64,000 nt of DNA from an uncultured Paracoccaceae bacterium (GTDB lineage Bacteria; Pseudomonadota; Alphaproteobacteria; Rhodobacterales; Rhodobacteraceae): the NCBI GenBank assembly GCA_947503965.1, contig CANNFU010000001.1:62001-126000 (forward strand), read 5' to 3'. Positions within the stretch are counted from its first letter, which is position 1. Every line of letters begins with the position of its first letter. The position numbers were made by a program, and so were the translations under genes. Below the pieces are notes generated by a model that was given only the letters and a program-made list of their open reading frames with translations, did no database searches and was not told where the DNA came from. Of the stretch, positions 46,216-56,975 are shown piece by piece.

Positions 46216-47192
46216 CCCGCTTTGCTGCCGTCCGCGAAACGATACTTGCGGGTGCGATTGTTGCGCTCATGATCCTGATCGCATCGCGCTTCCCGGGTTT
46301 TGTTGCGCCGTCGAACCTTGCCAATGTATTCAATGACACGGCCCCGCTGATCATCCTTGCGCTTGGTCAGATGGTCGTCATCCTGACCCGCTGCATCGAT
46401 CTGTCCGTTGCGGCCAATCTGGCACTTACGGGCATGGCTGTGGCAATGATCAACGTCGCATTCCCGGGCCTGCCGATCCCGGTCATCATCGTCATCGCCA
46501 TCGGTATGGGCGCCATCATGGGCGCGATCAATGGCTTGCTGGTGTGGAAGCTGGCGATCCCGCCAATCGTGGTTACGCTGGGAACGATGACGATTTTCCG
46601 CGGCACCATCTTTCTGATCTCGGACGGTAAATGGGTCAATTCGCATGAAATGTCGCCCGCATTCACCGGGTTTCCGCGCGCAGAAATTCTGGGCCTTCCG
46701 GTCCTGTCATGGATCGCCATTGCCACCGTTGTGGTTTTTGCCGTGATGATGTCACGCGCCCCACTGGGCCGATCCATCTTTGCTGTCGGCGGCAACCCAC
46801 ATGCGGCAGTCTACACAGGCATCGACGTTGGCAAGACCCAGTTCAAGGCGTTTGTGATTTCAGGCGCACTGGCAGGTTTGACCGGCTACCTTTGGGTGGC
46901 ACGCTATGCGGTGGCCTATGTCGATATTGCCGGCGGGTTCGAGCTTGAGGTCGTGGCCGCTTGTGTCATCGGCGGTATCTCGATCGCAGGTGGGATCGGG
47001 TCCGTGGGTGGCGCGGTGTTGGGCGCCGTTTTCCTTGGCGTGGTCAAAAACGCCTTGCCGGTCGTCAATATCTCACCCTTTTGGCAACTCGCGATTTCCG
47101 GCAGTGCAATCTTGATCGCTGTGGCCTTCAATGCCCGCGCCGGTCGCGCCAAGGGCCGGATTATTTTGAAATCCGCGGAGTCCACGAAATGA
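46212..47192 (+). CDS. rhaP: Rhamnose ABC transporter permease RhaP
   Basis: A 326-residue inner-membrane permease of the ribose (RbsC) class with about eight to ten spans. The EAA-like cytoplasmic loop is GGNPHAAVYTGIDVGKTQFK and the conserved GGISIAGGIGSVGGAVLG stretch lies near 255. It overlaps rhaT and rhaQ by 4 bp each. It pairs with RhaQ in the membrane. Confidence 0.93.
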   Translation: MTRFAAVRETILAGAIVALMILIASRFPGFVAPSNLANVFNDTAPLIILALGQMVVILTRCIDLSVAANLALTGMAVAMINVAFPGLPIPVIIVIAIGMGAIMGAINGLLVWKLAIPPIVVTLGTMTIFRGTIFLISDGKWVNSHEMSPAFTGFPRAEILGLPVLSWIAIATVVVFAVMMSRAPLGRSIFAVGGNPHAAVYTGIDVGKTQFKAFVISGALAGLTGYLWVARYAVAYVDIAGGFELEVVAACVIGGISIAGGIGSVGGAVLGAVFLGVVKNALPVVNISPFWQLAISGSAILIAVAFNARAGRAKGRIILKSAESTK

Positions 47193-48193
47193 CCGACACC
47201 AGCGTTCAGACTCGCCATGTGCCGGATCATTTGCACAGCCGCGCCTATCGGATCTTTCGCAGCTGGGAAGCCTTGCTGCTGGCTGTGGCAATCGCGATCT
47301 TCGTCGTCAACAGCTTTGCCTCGCCCTACTTTCTGAGCGCTTGGAACCTAAGCGATGCGACGTTCAACTTTACCGAAAAGGCGATGATCGCCTTTGCCAT
47401 GGCGCTGCTTATCATCTCGGGCGAGATCGACCTTTCTGTCGCATCGATCATCGCCTTGGCTAGCACCGCGATGGGCCTTGCTTTGCAATATGGCGCGGGC
47501 ACACCTGAACTGGTCATTATCGGCCTGACGGTGGGTTTGCTGTGCGGGGCATTTAACGCGGTTTTTGTGACGATCCTTGGACTGCCATCCATTGTCGTCA
47601 CAATCGGCACGATGAGCCTGTTTCGCGGCATCAGCTTCATCATCTTGGGCGACGACGCATTTCGCGGCTACCCGGCCAGCTTTTCATGGTTCGGCCAAGG
47701 CTACATCTACTGGGTGTTTACCGTCGAAATGTTTCTTTTCGTGATCATCGCAGTGATCTACGGTGTACTGCTGCACAAAACCAACTTTGGTCGGGCGGTT
47801 TATGCCATCGGCAACAATCCAACGGGTGCTCTCTTTAGCGGCATTCGGGTGCAGCGGGTCAAGTTCATTCTGTTCCTGCTCACGGGTCTAATGTCTGGCG
47901 TGGCCGCCGTTTGCCTCACGTCACGGCTTGGTTCCACACGCCCCAGCATCGCCATGGGGATGGAGCTTGAGGTCGTCACCATGGTTGTTTTGGGGGGCGT
48001 CAATATCCTCGGCGGGTCGGGGTCGATCCCCGGTGTGGTGATCGCGGCGTTCGTCATGGGCCTGGTGACGTTCGGGCTGGGTTTGCTGAACGTCCCTGGC
48101 ATCGTCATGTCGATCTTCATCGGTCTGCTGCTGATCGGCGTTATTGCCCTGCCGCGCCTCTGGGCCATGGTCGCCGCGCGGAGAGGGAAATGA
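47189..48193 (+). CDS. rhaQ: Rhamnose ABC transporter permease RhaQ
   Basis: A 334-residue permease homologous to RhaP, with a longer hydrophilic N-terminus (1-25). It has [18 protein letters not shown] as the loop equivalent and [18 protein letters not shown] near the end. ATG 47189 is set by the 4-bp ATGA overlap with the rhaP stop; the same frame is open further upstream but overlaps coding rhaP sequence. It overlaps rhaM by 4 bp. Confidence 0.93.
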   Translation: MTDTSVQTRHVPDHLHSRAYRIFRSWEALLLAVAIAIFVVNSFASPYFLSAWNLSDATFNFTEKAMIAFAMALLIISGEIDLSVASIIALASTAMGLALQYGAGTPELVIIGLTVGLLCGAFNAVFVTILGLPSIVVTIGTMSLFRGISFIILGDDAFRGYPASFSWFGQGYIYWVFTVEMFLFVIIAVIYGVLLHKTNFGRAVYAIGNNPTGALFSGIRVQRVKFILFLLTGLMSGVAAVCLTSRLGSTRPSIAMGMELEVVTMVVLGGVNILGGSGSIPGVVIAAFVMGLVTFGLGLLNVPGIVMSIFIGLLLIGVIALPRLWAMVAARRGK

Positions 48194-48507
48194 CTGAACG
48201 CTACGTGTTCCGCATGCGTCTTAATCCGGGCATGGAGGCTGAATACAAGCGCCGCCACGACGAGATCTGGCCGGAGTTGGTCAACCTGTTACACGATGCC
48301 GGCGTGAGTGACTATTCCATCCACCTCGACCCCGAAAACCTGCTGTTGATCGGTGTTCTGATCCGTAGACATGATCACAAAATGGACACGTTGCCCGATC
48401 ATCCCGTGATGCAGAAATGGTGGGCGCATATGGCCGACATCATGGAGACCGATTCTGACAACGCGCCCGTCGCCATGCCGCTGCGGCGCCTGTTTCATTT
48501 ACCATGA
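48190..48507 (+). CDS. rhaM: L-rhamnose mutarotase
   Basis: A 105-residue RhaM/RhaU protein that interconverts alpha and beta L-rhamnose. The conserved pieces are [23 protein letters not shown] (residues 7-29, in part), with active-site His21, then YSIHLD and a tryptophan pair, [14 protein letters not shown] overlaps on both sides show tight coupling with rhaQ and rhaK. Called rhaU in Rhizobium. Confidence 0.95.
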   Translation: MTERYVFRMRLNPGMEAEYKRRHDEIWPELVNLLHDAGVSDYSIHLDPENLLLIGVLIRRHDHKMDTLPDHPVMQKWWAHMADIMETDSDNAPVAMPLRRLFHLP

Positions 48508-49877
48508 TCGCTCCTCGCCACATCGCCGTAATCGACATCGGCAAGACCAATGCAAAACTAGCGCTTGTCGATCTATCGAGACTCACCGAAGTGGCTGTTC
48601 TCACCCGTCCAAACATCGTTCTGACCGATGGCCCGTGGCCACACTACGATGTCGAAGGGCATTGGGCCTTTTTCCTCGACGGGCTCAGCCAGTTCCACAA
48701 GGAGCACTGCGTGGATGCAATCTCTGTCACAACCCATGGTGCCTGCGCAGCTTTACTAAGCCGGGACGGCCAGCTCGCGGCACCTATCCTTGATTATGAG
48801 CACGAATACCCCGACGACGTCGTGAAGGCCTATGCGACACTCAAACCCGACTTCGCCGAAACCGGATCGCCGACCCTTGCCGGCGGGTTGAACATCGGCA
48901 CACAACTCCATTGGCAATTCGCCCAAGATCCGTCACTTCGCGACCGTACAACACAAATCGTGACCTACCCGCAATACTGGGGCCATCGCCTGACAGGGGT
49001 CGCCGCCACGGACGTCACCTCGCTGGGTTGCCACACTGATCTTTGGTTACCGCGCAAGGGCACCTTTTCACCTCTGCCGGTACAGCTTGGAATTGCGGAT
49101 AAAATCGCCCCGGTGCGAAAGCCAACGGATATCTTAGGCTTCATATTGCCAGAGATCGCCCATCGCATCGGATTACCAGAGGATACCACGGTCAGTGTGG
49201 GCATCCACGATTCCAACGCCTCGCTCTATCCCCATCTGCTAAACCAAGAGGGCGCTTTTTCGGTGGTTTCAACAGGCACGTGGGTCGTTTCTATGGCGGT
49301 GAAGGGCTCAGAGGTTACGCTTGATCCGCAGCGTGACACGCTAATCAACGTCAACGCACGCGGAGAGGCCGTGCCCAGCGCGCGTTTCATGGGCGGACGC
49401 GAGTACGAACTCATTCAACAAGGGCACGCTGAGTCCCCAACGGCTATAGATGTTGAGGAGGTCTTGGCTTCGAACCTCATGATCCTACCCGCCGTCGAGT
49501 CACAAACAGGGCCGTTCCGCGGCAGGCCGATGCGCTGGACAGCAGCGGAGCCAGATCTCGGCACGGGAGCACGGTCCGTGGCGCTATCTTTCTACCTTGC
49601 ACTTATGACAGCCACCTGCCTGAAGTTGACTGGGGCCGCAGGCCCTACAGTCGTTGAAGGTCCATTTGCCCGGAACAATGAATTCAACGATTTGCTCGCA
49701 GCGGCAACGGGGCGGGACGTCTTCACAAGTAACGCCGCGACCGGCACTAGCATTGGCGCAGCACTCCTTCTCCAGCGCGGCGCTAGATTGGACAAACCCA
49801 ACATGGCTCCCCTGCCCAAGAACCTTCCATATCTCCAGAACTACGCAGCTCTCTGGCGGTCCAAAGCCGGCGCCTGA
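48504..49877 (+). CDS. rhaK: L-rhamnulokinase, FGGY family
   Basis: A 457-residue sugar kinase. The N-terminal phosphate loop [15 protein letters not shown] (10-24) and the catalytic-domain segment [14 protein letters not shown] mark the FGGY family. It phosphorylates L-rhamnulose so RhaD can cleave it. It is the last gene of the plus-strand rha operon. No terminator was recognised in the 240 bp that follow. Confidence 0.92.
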   Translation: MIAPRHIAVIDIGKTNAKLALVDLSRLTEVAVLTRPNIVLTDGPWPHYDVEGHWAFFLDGLSQFHKEHCVDAISVTTHGACAALLSRDGQLAAPILDYEHEYPDDVVKAYATLKPDFAETGSPTLAGGLNIGTQLHWQFAQDPSLRDRTTQIVTYPQYWGHRLTGVAATDVTSLGCHTDLWLPRKGTFSPLPVQLGIADKIAPVRKPTDILGFILPEIAHRIGLPEDTTVSVGIHDSNASLYPHLLNQEGAFSVVSTGTWVVSMAVKGSEVTLDPQRDTLINVNARGEAVPSARFMGGREYELIQQGHAESPTAIDVEEVLASNLMILPAVESQTGPFRGRPMRWTAAEPDLGTGARSVALSFYLALMTATCLKLTGAAGPTVVEGPFARNNEFNDLLAAATGRDVFTSNAATGTSIGAALLLQRGARLDKPNMAPLPKNLPYLQNYAALWRSKAGA

Positions 49878-50119
49878 TGGGCCCGACCGCGTCTAAAATG
49901 AGAGTCGATTTGCACCCACAGCGGACGTCCTGTTTTACTGAAGGCTTTTCGATGCGCGTCGAAACGTATTTTTGCCTTTGGCAACGTCCTGGACCGCTAC
50001 ACTCTCGAAAAGTGCACAAAATATCTGGAAGACACAGCCCATCCTTCCACCAAAATCTGAAACGCTCCAAATCACGACAAATGGCCGCATCGGTTTCTGA
50101 GTAAAAAGGCGCCCGTCAC

Positions 50120-52060
50120 CTATTCCAACAAAAGCTCAGGTCGAAAACCACCTGTACGCCAACCGATAAGTGCAAGTTTCGTCTCTTGATTAAACGTCCC
50201 GTCCAGCGGCCCTCCATATTGATTGGCCGCTGTCAGGATGGACTGGACCGCTCGCAGGAATTCGACGCTCCATTCGCCAGCTTCGGCCTCGTCGAAGAAC
50301 TTCGTTACGGACGCGCTGCCACTCTCGGCAATCCCCATCAACAGCAATCGCGACGCGCGCTCCGGTGCTCTTGTCATGATGTCCTTATCGTCAAGAACTT
50401 TTGCGGCAAGATAGTAACCATCCGCATGTCCCGTTATCCCTGCCCGTTCCGCATATCCTAATGCGGCTACCGGAGTGTCAATCAGTCCCTCAAGCGCAAA
50501 GCGTGCCAGATTGAAAAGCGCAGCCGCGTGGCCTTGTTCCGCCGCCTGCTGTGTCAGTTTCACAGCTTGTTCCTTGTCCTGCACAACGCTTTGCCCGTAG
50601 TAGTACCCTACCGCCAGATTAAGTTGCGCGTCCGGCAGCCCCCCCTCTGCAGATTGCCTGTAGAAATCGATCGCCTTATCAAAATCAGCGTCAACACCGA
50701 TACCGGTTTCATAAAGAACGCCAAGGCTATGTAAGGCGCGCAAATCCCCCATGGCAGCGGCCGCGTTGTATTGCTCAAGTGCCAAGGGGTAGTCCCCCCT
50801 TGCAAGATAGGCGCGTGCCAGCAAGGTCCTGTAATGCGGTAAACGGGGTGATTGCGCGATTGCATCACGGCACGTATTGATGGCGATCGCGGCGTCCTCT
50901 CTCAGGGCGAAAAGGCTGACACCAGCGGTATTGGCTGTCGCATCGCCGGGATGCGTGGCCAGCAACTCACAGATCCGGCCCGCGCTGATGTCCTCGACCC
51001 TTGGAAGGGCTTTAAGAAGGGTCTGCGCCTCCTCTGCATGCTGGCCATCCGGATATCTATCAAGATAAATCTCGACCAATTGCCGCATCCGGGTCCGACG
51101 GGCCAACGCCCAAAGATCCGCTGCTTGCACCGCTGCCTGCTCGGGATCGTCGATGACCGATTGCCGTGTCACAGGATTTTGCAGAAGGGCTTCGACTGAT
51201 CCTTTATGTTTACCTTCCGGATAGCGCTGAAGATACACGTTCAAAAGCTGTGAGTCCCGGCCGCCTGCCGCTACCTGCCACAACAATGTTTCTTCGGAAA
51301 CAGTTTGTGGGCTTTGATCAAAAAGGAACTGCCGCGTGAGCGACGAACTGTCCCACGGGATCTGGCGACCGCCCGTCGCGGCCAGCACATCGCGCCGCAC
51401 GTTGATCATCATGTCCGATATATTCTGGCTCGGCGTGAAAATATGGCTCAGGATCGACTCGGTGAAAAAACTGTTTCGACCGATGCCGTCATAAGCAACA
51501 TTGTCGGGCTGCGTTGCATAGACGATCATCAGGTCTGCATCGCTGCCAAGGCGCGCAAGCCCGTCACTGCCATTGTCCAGACCGGTCAAACTGCCGCCGA
51601 ATGGATTGTCACGGCAGGCATCAAGCATGATGATTTTCAGGCCCGGTGCGCTTTGCAGTGCATCCAGCACGGCTTGCATCGAAATCGTTTGCGCAGGCAC
51701 ATCCGCAGTCGTGACGATGGCCCCGTCGACGGGTAGCAGGTAGTTCACGCCCGATACCTGAAATCCGTGACCGGCATAAAATACCAAGGCGACGTCAGAG
51801 CTTTCAGCCTTGACGCCAAAATCCGCAATGATCTCGGCCATTCGATCATTGGTCTGATCAAGCCCTATCAGCACATCAAAGCCAAGGTTTTCAAGGGCCA
51901 GCGCCATGTCTGTCGCATCATTCACCGGGTTTGGCAGTGCCTGCGCAACCTGATATTCGCTGTTGCCGATGACGAGTGCCACCCGTTCTTCAGCCCAGGA
52001 TGCGCTGCCAACGATCAGGGCGGTGCAAAGAGTGAGATACTTTATCAATAATCCAATCAT
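50120..52060 (-). CDS. Exported caspase-fold (C14) protein with Sel1-type repeats
   Basis: A 646-residue protein with signal peptide (1-23). The caspase p20-like domain (about 24-260) has the His/Cys dyad His98 (FYAGHGF) and Cys149 (MLDACRDNPF). A linker with tetratrico-like helices follows, then Sel1/TPR repeats (about 395-530; ALHSLGVLYETGIGVDADFDKAIDFY). A C-terminal peptidoglycan-binding-like segment is at about 598-640 (YGGPLDGTFNQETKLALIGW). ATG 52060 is only just after GAAGGGG, so a TTG at codon 5 is possible. It lies 12 bp after the TpsA gene in one operon. Substrate unknown. Confidence 0.78.
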   Translation of the reverse strand: MIGLLIKYLTLCTALIVGSASWAEERVALVIGNSEYQVAQALPNPVNDATDMALALENLGFDVLIGLDQTNDRMAEIIADFGVKAESSDVALVFYAGHGFQVSGVNYLLPVDGAIVTTADVPAQTISMQAVLDALQSAPGLKIIMLDACRDNPFGGSLTGLDNGSDGLARLGSDADLMIVYATQPDNVAYDGIGRNSFFTESILSHIFTPSQNISDMMINVRRDVLAATGGRQIPWDSSSLTRQFLFDQSPQTVSEETLLWQVAAGGRDSQLLNVYLQRYPEGKHKGSVEALLQNPVTRQSVIDDPEQAAVQAADLWALARRTRMRQLVEIYLDRYPDGQHAEEAQTLLKALPRVEDISAGRICELLATHPGDATANTAGVSLFALREDAAIAINTCRDAIAQSPRLPHYRTLLARAYLARGDYPLALEQYNAAAAMGDLRALHSLGVLYETGIGVDADFDKAIDFYRQSAEGGLPDAQLNLAVGYYYGQSVVQDKEQAVKLTQQAAEQGHAAALFNLARFALEGLIDTPVAALGYAERAGITGHADGYYLAAKVLDDKDIMTRAPERASRLLLMGIAESGSASVTKFFDEAEAGEWSVEFLRAVQSILTAANQYGGPLDGTFNQETKLALIGWRTGGFRPELLLE

Positions 52061-52072
52061 CCCCTTCGCCCA

Positions 52073-55000
52073 CTAAAGATCTGTCGCGCGTGCCAATTCG
52101 ACGCCAACGGTTTCGACAGCGTTTGCCACGACCGAGATCGTTGCCCGCTGTACGGCGGCAAGATCAGAATCATCTGCGCGAACCAAGTTTATCTTTTGGC
52201 TCAACCGGAATGCTGCCTCATCAATTGAAGCACGCGCCTCTACAAGCGCTTCGTTGCGGATTTGCTGGCGCTCTGCCTCGGTCGTTGCGGTGGCCAGACG
52301 TGCTGCGGCACGGCGGCGCGCTGCGTCCACGCCATCACGCGCATCTTCAATGATCCGCGCGACATCACCAAGTTCAGGCGGCAATTGCAGCAGGATTGAA
52401 TCAAGTTCGGTGCCAAAAGCTTCAAGCGCATCTGACAAGCAGGCCAGGACGGTGTCGACGTCTTCGCCGCCTGCACACGCCTCTGCGACACTGACCAGCC
52501 CATTGGCTGCAACCTGTGCTTCTGCCTGTCCTTCCAGTGCGTCGGCGACGGCACCGCCAGTTGCGGCGCCACCGCTGCCGCCGCCGGATACACCTGTCGG
52601 CCCGCCCAGGTTCAAGTCACTCAGCGTGTCGGGTGGGTTGGGCAGGTTGATGATCGTCACGGGATTAAGGTCCGGGATCGGGATCGGATTGGTGACCGGT
52701 GTGGGGTCAGGATCATTGGGGTCGACAATCGTCCCACCGAAATCGTCATTGATTTGCACAACAGCGGCGCTGTTGTTGTCCACTCTGACCGTACCGGAAG
52801 CGCTTGACCCTGAAATCGCCGTACGTGTCAATTCACCGACAAAAGCGCCTACATTGATAGTGCTGCCGGCATTTGTCGTGACAGAACTTGGAATAGTAAC
52901 ATCCACGTTGCCGCTGGCAACGGAGTTTGAAATTGTTCCGCCCGACCCAAGAGCAACAAATCCGCCCACATCCAGCCTATTTAGATTGCCAATGTCCGGT
53001 TGAGCCGTAACATCCCCAGTGCTGCTACTGTCAGCAATTGTGCCGCCGTTTATAGCGACAAAACCTCCAATATAGGCAACGCCGCTGAACGGTCGGTCTA
53101 TGTCAGTCAGTGAAACAATGACGTCTGCTGCGCTGTTGGTAATGTTGCCGCCATTATTGTACACTAATCCAGCTGCAAAGGCGCCTCCGCGCACCACCCC
53201 GTTAACGTCGACGTCCTCGATGGAGCCACTGTTTGAGGTTGCAACACCTGCCGCAGAGAATCCGGTAACGTCAGCATTTACAATGGAAAGTGATCGAATT
53301 GTGCCCGAATTCTGACCGAACAGCGCAGCACCGCCAGCACCGACCACGCTAGAATCAATAAACAATCCGCTGATGCTATTTGAATTGCCATTCAGCGTTC
53401 CGGAGAATGCAGTACCATTTCCGCCAATCGCTGCAAATCCCAAAGCCGTGCCACCGTCGACGGCGCGGTTCCACCCGCGTGTCACACTCGCATCAATGCT
53501 TGCGCCCAGCACAAAGTTGCTCTGCAGCATCCGCTCTGACGACCCAACGCCTTGCAAACCATAGACATCGACAATCAGGAACGGTGTTACCGCCTCTCCG
53601 TTGCCGCCAGCTGCGCGCAAAAACTCTCCGCCCTGGATCTCAAAATTGCGCGCGAAGAATGTAGGCAGTGTGCCGACCTGCCGCCAGTTCCCAGACTGCA
53701 ATACGAACTCATCAACATTCACAGAGCCGTTCGCGAGAATAGTGTTTGCCGCTGAAACAATGAGGTCACCATTTGCACCGTTTATTGCACCGGTCAGCGT
53801 GATGTCGTTATTTGCGATAAGTGTCAGATTGTTGGCTGTGGTCCAGTCAATGTCCCGCGAAATGGCGATATTACCAATGTCATTGCCGCTTAAGTTGGTG
53901 TTGAGAACAACGTCATTTGCGACCAAATTGGCTTCTAGCATCATCTCTTCGTCAGCCGTATCGATAACGAAGTCTGTTGGGTCCAGTAATAGTGTGCCGG
54001 TGTCACCCAAAGCTGCTCGCGTGTCAGCGAAACCGGTATAGGTCAGCGTCTGCGCGCTTGACACTTCAACAAAACCGCCGTCACCGCCCACATCGCCACC
54101 GCGAGCAGAATTTGTACCAGCAAATTCGGTCATCACGTCAGACCAGACGACAATCCGCCCACCATCCCCATCGAGCAGCGCATCGGCTGTCAGCGTCGTG
54201 GCCGCGTCGGCAACAACAGCCTCCGCGCGCGGCAAATCACCCGCCCCGGCAAAGTCACCACCGATCCGGATGCGACCACCGCCATCTGCACCGCTTGCAT
54301 CGATTTCGGCACCCGACAGCGCGATATCGACACCAGTGATCGTGATATCGCCGCCTGTTTCCTGGCGGGCCTGTGGCCTGACAGAGGTTTCTACAGCCGT
54401 GACAATTTCTGACCGCGCTGCGACCCGACCAGACACTTGTACCCGTCCGCCAGCACCGCCGCCCAGGATAATGGTGCCGCCGCGTTGCTGGACGGATGTC
54501 GCCTCGGCAATACCGCTCAGGTTCACAGCCTGGCGCACGGCCTCGCGCGCTGTTGCGGCCTTCATCTCGATCCGGCCACCCTCTGCCGCGACAGAGCCCG
54601 AATGTTCGATCAGCGCCTGACCATCTTCGCTGATGGCCTCAGTCGGCACAGCAACCTGTAGAAAGCCGTCGCCCGACAGATCAAGGGTGATCCTTTCACC
54701 TGAGCCAAAGGCGACACGACCCATCGGCACCGAAATCGTGCCGGAATTGGCGACATGACCACCTAGCAGCGCAGCATATCCACCACGCCCCACGGTAATG
54801 GCCCCGGCATTTTTGACGGTCGCGGATTGGCCGTTGCCCGCGAACCGCAGATTGCCATTTTGAAAGTCCTCATTCGTGATGTCGAGCGTTGACGCAACAA
54901 AACCGCCACCCGCTTGGATATTGCCATCAGCGCCGATGAATATCCCATTTGGATTGACGACAAACACGCTGCCATTCGACGTGATCTGACCATGAATATC

Positions 55001-55318
55001 CGAACCAGTAGATCCGGTGACACGGTTGAGTGTTGCGCTTGAGCTGTCCGGCTGATCAAACCTGAGCTGGGCACCCGACCCAACATCAAAGCTTTGCCAA
55101 TTGATCACTGCTGTGTCCGTGGACTGTGTAATCGTCATCTGGGTGGATGTGGGCGACGCGATCTGGGCCTGACCTGCAACAACCGCGCCGCCTACCGGCA
55201 AATCCTGTGCCATGAGGGCCAGCGGCGATAAGCAAGATGCAAGCGCCGCGATTGGACGCGACGCGCGGCTAAAAGCGGAAAGTAGCGGATATACTAAATC
55301 TGTTCTGATCTTCTTCAT
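52073..55318 (-). CDS. Two-partner secretion exoprotein TpsA (haemagglutinin-type)
   Basis: A 1081-residue protein with a long signal peptide (to about 37). The TPS domain follows (about 40-280; typical TITQSTDTAVINWQSF and VVNPNGIFIG with its NPNG motif). A beta-helical region ensues, with GLUG-like repeats (about 640-860; VGGFVA, NSGSIEDVD). A non-repetitive helical tail (about 925-1081) has a cysteine pair, ACAGG and ACLSD. ATG 55318 (MKKIRT) follows GGGGGA and overlaps the TpsB end by 50 bp. It is probably surface-exposed or released through the adjacent TpsB. Confidence 0.82.
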   Translation of the reverse strand: MKKIRTDLVYPLLSAFSRASRPIAALASCLSPLALMAQDLPVGGAVVAGQAQIASPTSTQMTITQSTDTAVINWQSFDVGSGAQLRFDQPDSSSATLNRVTGSTGSDIHGQITSNGSVFVVNPNGIFIGADGNIQAGGGFVASTLDITNEDFQNGNLRFAGNGQSATVKNAGAITVGRGGYAALLGGHVANSGTISVPMGRVAFGSGERITLDLSGDGFLQVAVPTEAISEDGQALIEHSGSVAAEGGRIEMKAATAREAVRQAVNLSGIAEATSVQQRGGTIILGGGAGGRVQVSGRVAARSEIVTAVETSVRPQARQETGGDITITGVDIALSGAEIDASGADGGGRIRIGGDFAGAGDLPRAEAVVADAATTLTADALLDGDGGRIVVWSDVMTEFAGTNSARGGDVGGDGGFVEVSSAQTLTYTGFADTRAALGDTGTLLLDPTDFVIDTADEEMMLEANLVANDVVLNTNLSGNDIGNIAISRDIDWTTANNLTLIANNDITLTGAINGANGDLIVSAANTILANGSVNVDEFVLQSGNWRQVGTLPTFFARNFEIQGGEFLRAAGGNGEAVTPFLIVDVYGLQGVGSSERMLQSNFVLGASIDASVTRGWNRAVDGGTALGFAAIGGNGTAFSGTLNGNSNSISGLFIDSSVVGAGGAALFGQNSGTIRSLSIVNADVTGFSAAGVATSNSGSIEDVDVNGVVRGGAFAAGLVYNNGGNITNSAADVIVSLTDIDRPFSGVAYIGGFVAINGGTIADSSSTGDVTAQPDIGNLNRLDVGGFVALGSGGTISNSVASGNVDVTIPSSVTTNAGSTINVGAFVGELTRTAISGSSASGTVRVDNNSAAVVQINDDFGGTIVDPNDPDPTPVTNPIPIPDLNPVTIINLPNPPDTLSDLNLGGPTGVSGGGSGGAATGGAVADALEGQAEAQVAANGLVSVAEACAGGEDVDTVLACLSDALEAFGTELDSILLQLPPELGDVARIIEDARDGVDAARRRAAARLATATTEAERQQIRNEALVEARASIDEAAFRLSQKINLVRADDSDLAAVQRATISVVANAVETVGVELARATDL

Positions 55319-56975
55319 TTTCGCTAATCCCCCGACCAAATTCAATTCTCATATTGTCCGCGCGAAACGGCGTGTCGCCCAAAACAAATCCGTCAAAACC
55401 AATTCCGAATGATCCGGCAGTGCTTTCGTCTTCCTCAACCGCTGTCGGATCATAAACGCGCAACGCCCCCGCAGCGGCAAAGACATAAGGTGCTATGACA
55501 TAGGACCGACCATAAAGCTGAACATTCAGGCTACGGCTGAATTCACTACGCAGTGTCACACCGCTATCGCCACGCAATGAACCACTGTCGAATGTCGACA
55601 AATCGCCCGCGCCAACGGCGCTGAACTGTTCGGAAGCGACAACTGAATCGCCAAACGATGTCTGGGCGCGCGCATTCAGCAGGAACGCGTAATCGTTCTG
55701 TAGACGGCCTTGCAATCTGTATGACGCGCTTAGCGTTGTGAAAACCGGCTCTGCCGCTGCACGGGACAGTGGCAATTCCGCGGTGCCTTCACGCGCATCC
55801 AGAATATCCAGACCACGCGACAATGTCAGACTTGCTTCTGACGTTGTTCGGTCACTGTGCTGATAACTGCCGTTGGTCGACACGCGCAGGACGCTGATGT
55901 CATCCTCATAAACTTGGGTTGTGATACCTGCCAGATCGATATCCTGCTTGTCTGTTTGATGATCAAACGCGATCTGGGCGTTCAGATTGGCCGTCCGTGA
56001 CCGGATCATCGGGTAAATCAGCCGCAGGGATTCGCGGCCAAATGATGAACTGGTTGATGCGATGTCGTCATCAGGGTTGGTCACGCTGCGCGTCACTTCG
56101 AGGTTCGCGGTCAAACCGGATCGTCCAATCGGAAAAATCCCTCCCAACGCGCCAACGCGGTAGCGCGGGGTATCCGTCAGCGCCTCCTGCGGAGTGGTCG
56201 AAAACCGCAGATACAATGTCTCGCCCAAACCCAAGGCAGAGTTGATTTCGCTGCCGAAATTCAGTGTCGGTTCGCCTAAACTATCGTCCGGAAAATTGTC
56301 AAAGGAAAAAAAGCTCGTGACGCGCTGATACTTTACATCCAGCGCCAGAACCGTCCCACCCTGGGCCTCGCCCGTTGCAAGCGCAGTATTCAGGGCCACG
56401 CCAGACACATCACCCGCGAGCAGAAGCTGCCTTTCAAGCTCGGCCAAGGTCACGCCGGGGCGGCCAACCAACGGTTCGACAAGGCGGCCCACCCGGGTGC
56501 GGACCTCGTCCGGCACTGCCGCATCATCGATGGTTTCGACAAAACCATTCACAACATCGACCCGCAATACACCGCCGTCACGCAACGCTTGTTGTGGCAG
56601 GACAACACGCGTCAGCACCAAACCCGCGTTAACATAGGCCTCTTCCAGCGCCGCCGTAGCTTCGAACAATTCCGAGACCGGGATCTGGCGCCCGGTCAGC
56701 CGCGCGCGAAGAGCCGCATTTGCTAATGCCAGTTCAGGGCTGGCACCGGTAATACGTACGTCTGAAAGGGTGATCCCGATACGCTCTGCCCCGGGCGGCG
56801 CTTGCGTGCCGGGCTCTCCACTGAACACAATAGCGCCAGACAATGTTGGCAATTGCGGGCGGAATGTCTCTGGCGTGATCTCACCCGCCGTTTGGCCAAA
56901 GCCCGGCTGCGCAGCCAATGTAGCAGCAACAGCAAAGCCCAAGAAACGAACAGAGCGGCGAGACAGGATATTCAT
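55269..56975 (-). CDS. Two-partner secretion outer-membrane transporter TpsB (ShlB/FhaC-type)
   Basis: A 568-residue protein. Signal peptide 1-28. The POTRA-type region (about 70-150; SELFEATAALEEAYVNAGLVL, in part) has the ends of a two-POTRA module, then a 16-strand beta-barrel (about 200-568) ending FSISATFRF with a C-terminal phenylalanine. The FhaC-type VRGF-like motif was not pinpointed. ATG 56975 (MNILSRR) is chosen over ATG 56993. It is the first gene of the TpsB-TpsA-caspase operon on the minus strand. Confidence 0.85.
   Translation of the reverse strand: MNILSRRSVRFLGFAVAATLAAQPGFGQTAGEITPETFRPQLPTLSGAIVFSGEPGTQAPPGAERIGITLSDVRITGASPELALANAALRARLTGRQIPVSELFEATAALEEAYVNAGLVLTRVVLPQQALRDGGVLRVDVVNGFVETIDDAAVPDEVRTRVGRLVEPLVGRPGVTLAELERQLLLAGDVSGVALNTALATGEAQGGTVLALDVKYQRVTSFFSFDNFPDDSLGEPTLNFGSEINSALGLGETLYLRFSTTPQEALTDTPRYRVGALGGIFPIGRSGLTANLEVTRSVTNPDDDIASTSSSFGRESLRLIYPMIRSRTANLNAQIAFDHQTDKQDIDLAGITTQVYEDDISVLRVSTNGSYQHSDRTTSEASLTLSRGLDILDAREGTAELPLSRAAAEPVFTTLSASYRLQGRLQNDYAFLLNARAQTSFGDSVVASEQFSAVGAGDLSTFDSGSLRGDSGVTLRSEFSRSLNVQLYGRSYVIAPYVFAAAGALRVYDPTAVEEDESTAGSFGIGFDGFVLGDTPFRADNMRIEFGRGISENEEDQNRFSISATFRF

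Noticed and set aside
52254-53003. 249-codon plus-strand frame over the TpsA C-terminus
   Set aside because: Low-complexity Ser/Pro/Ala antisense translation of a repeat-rich gene.
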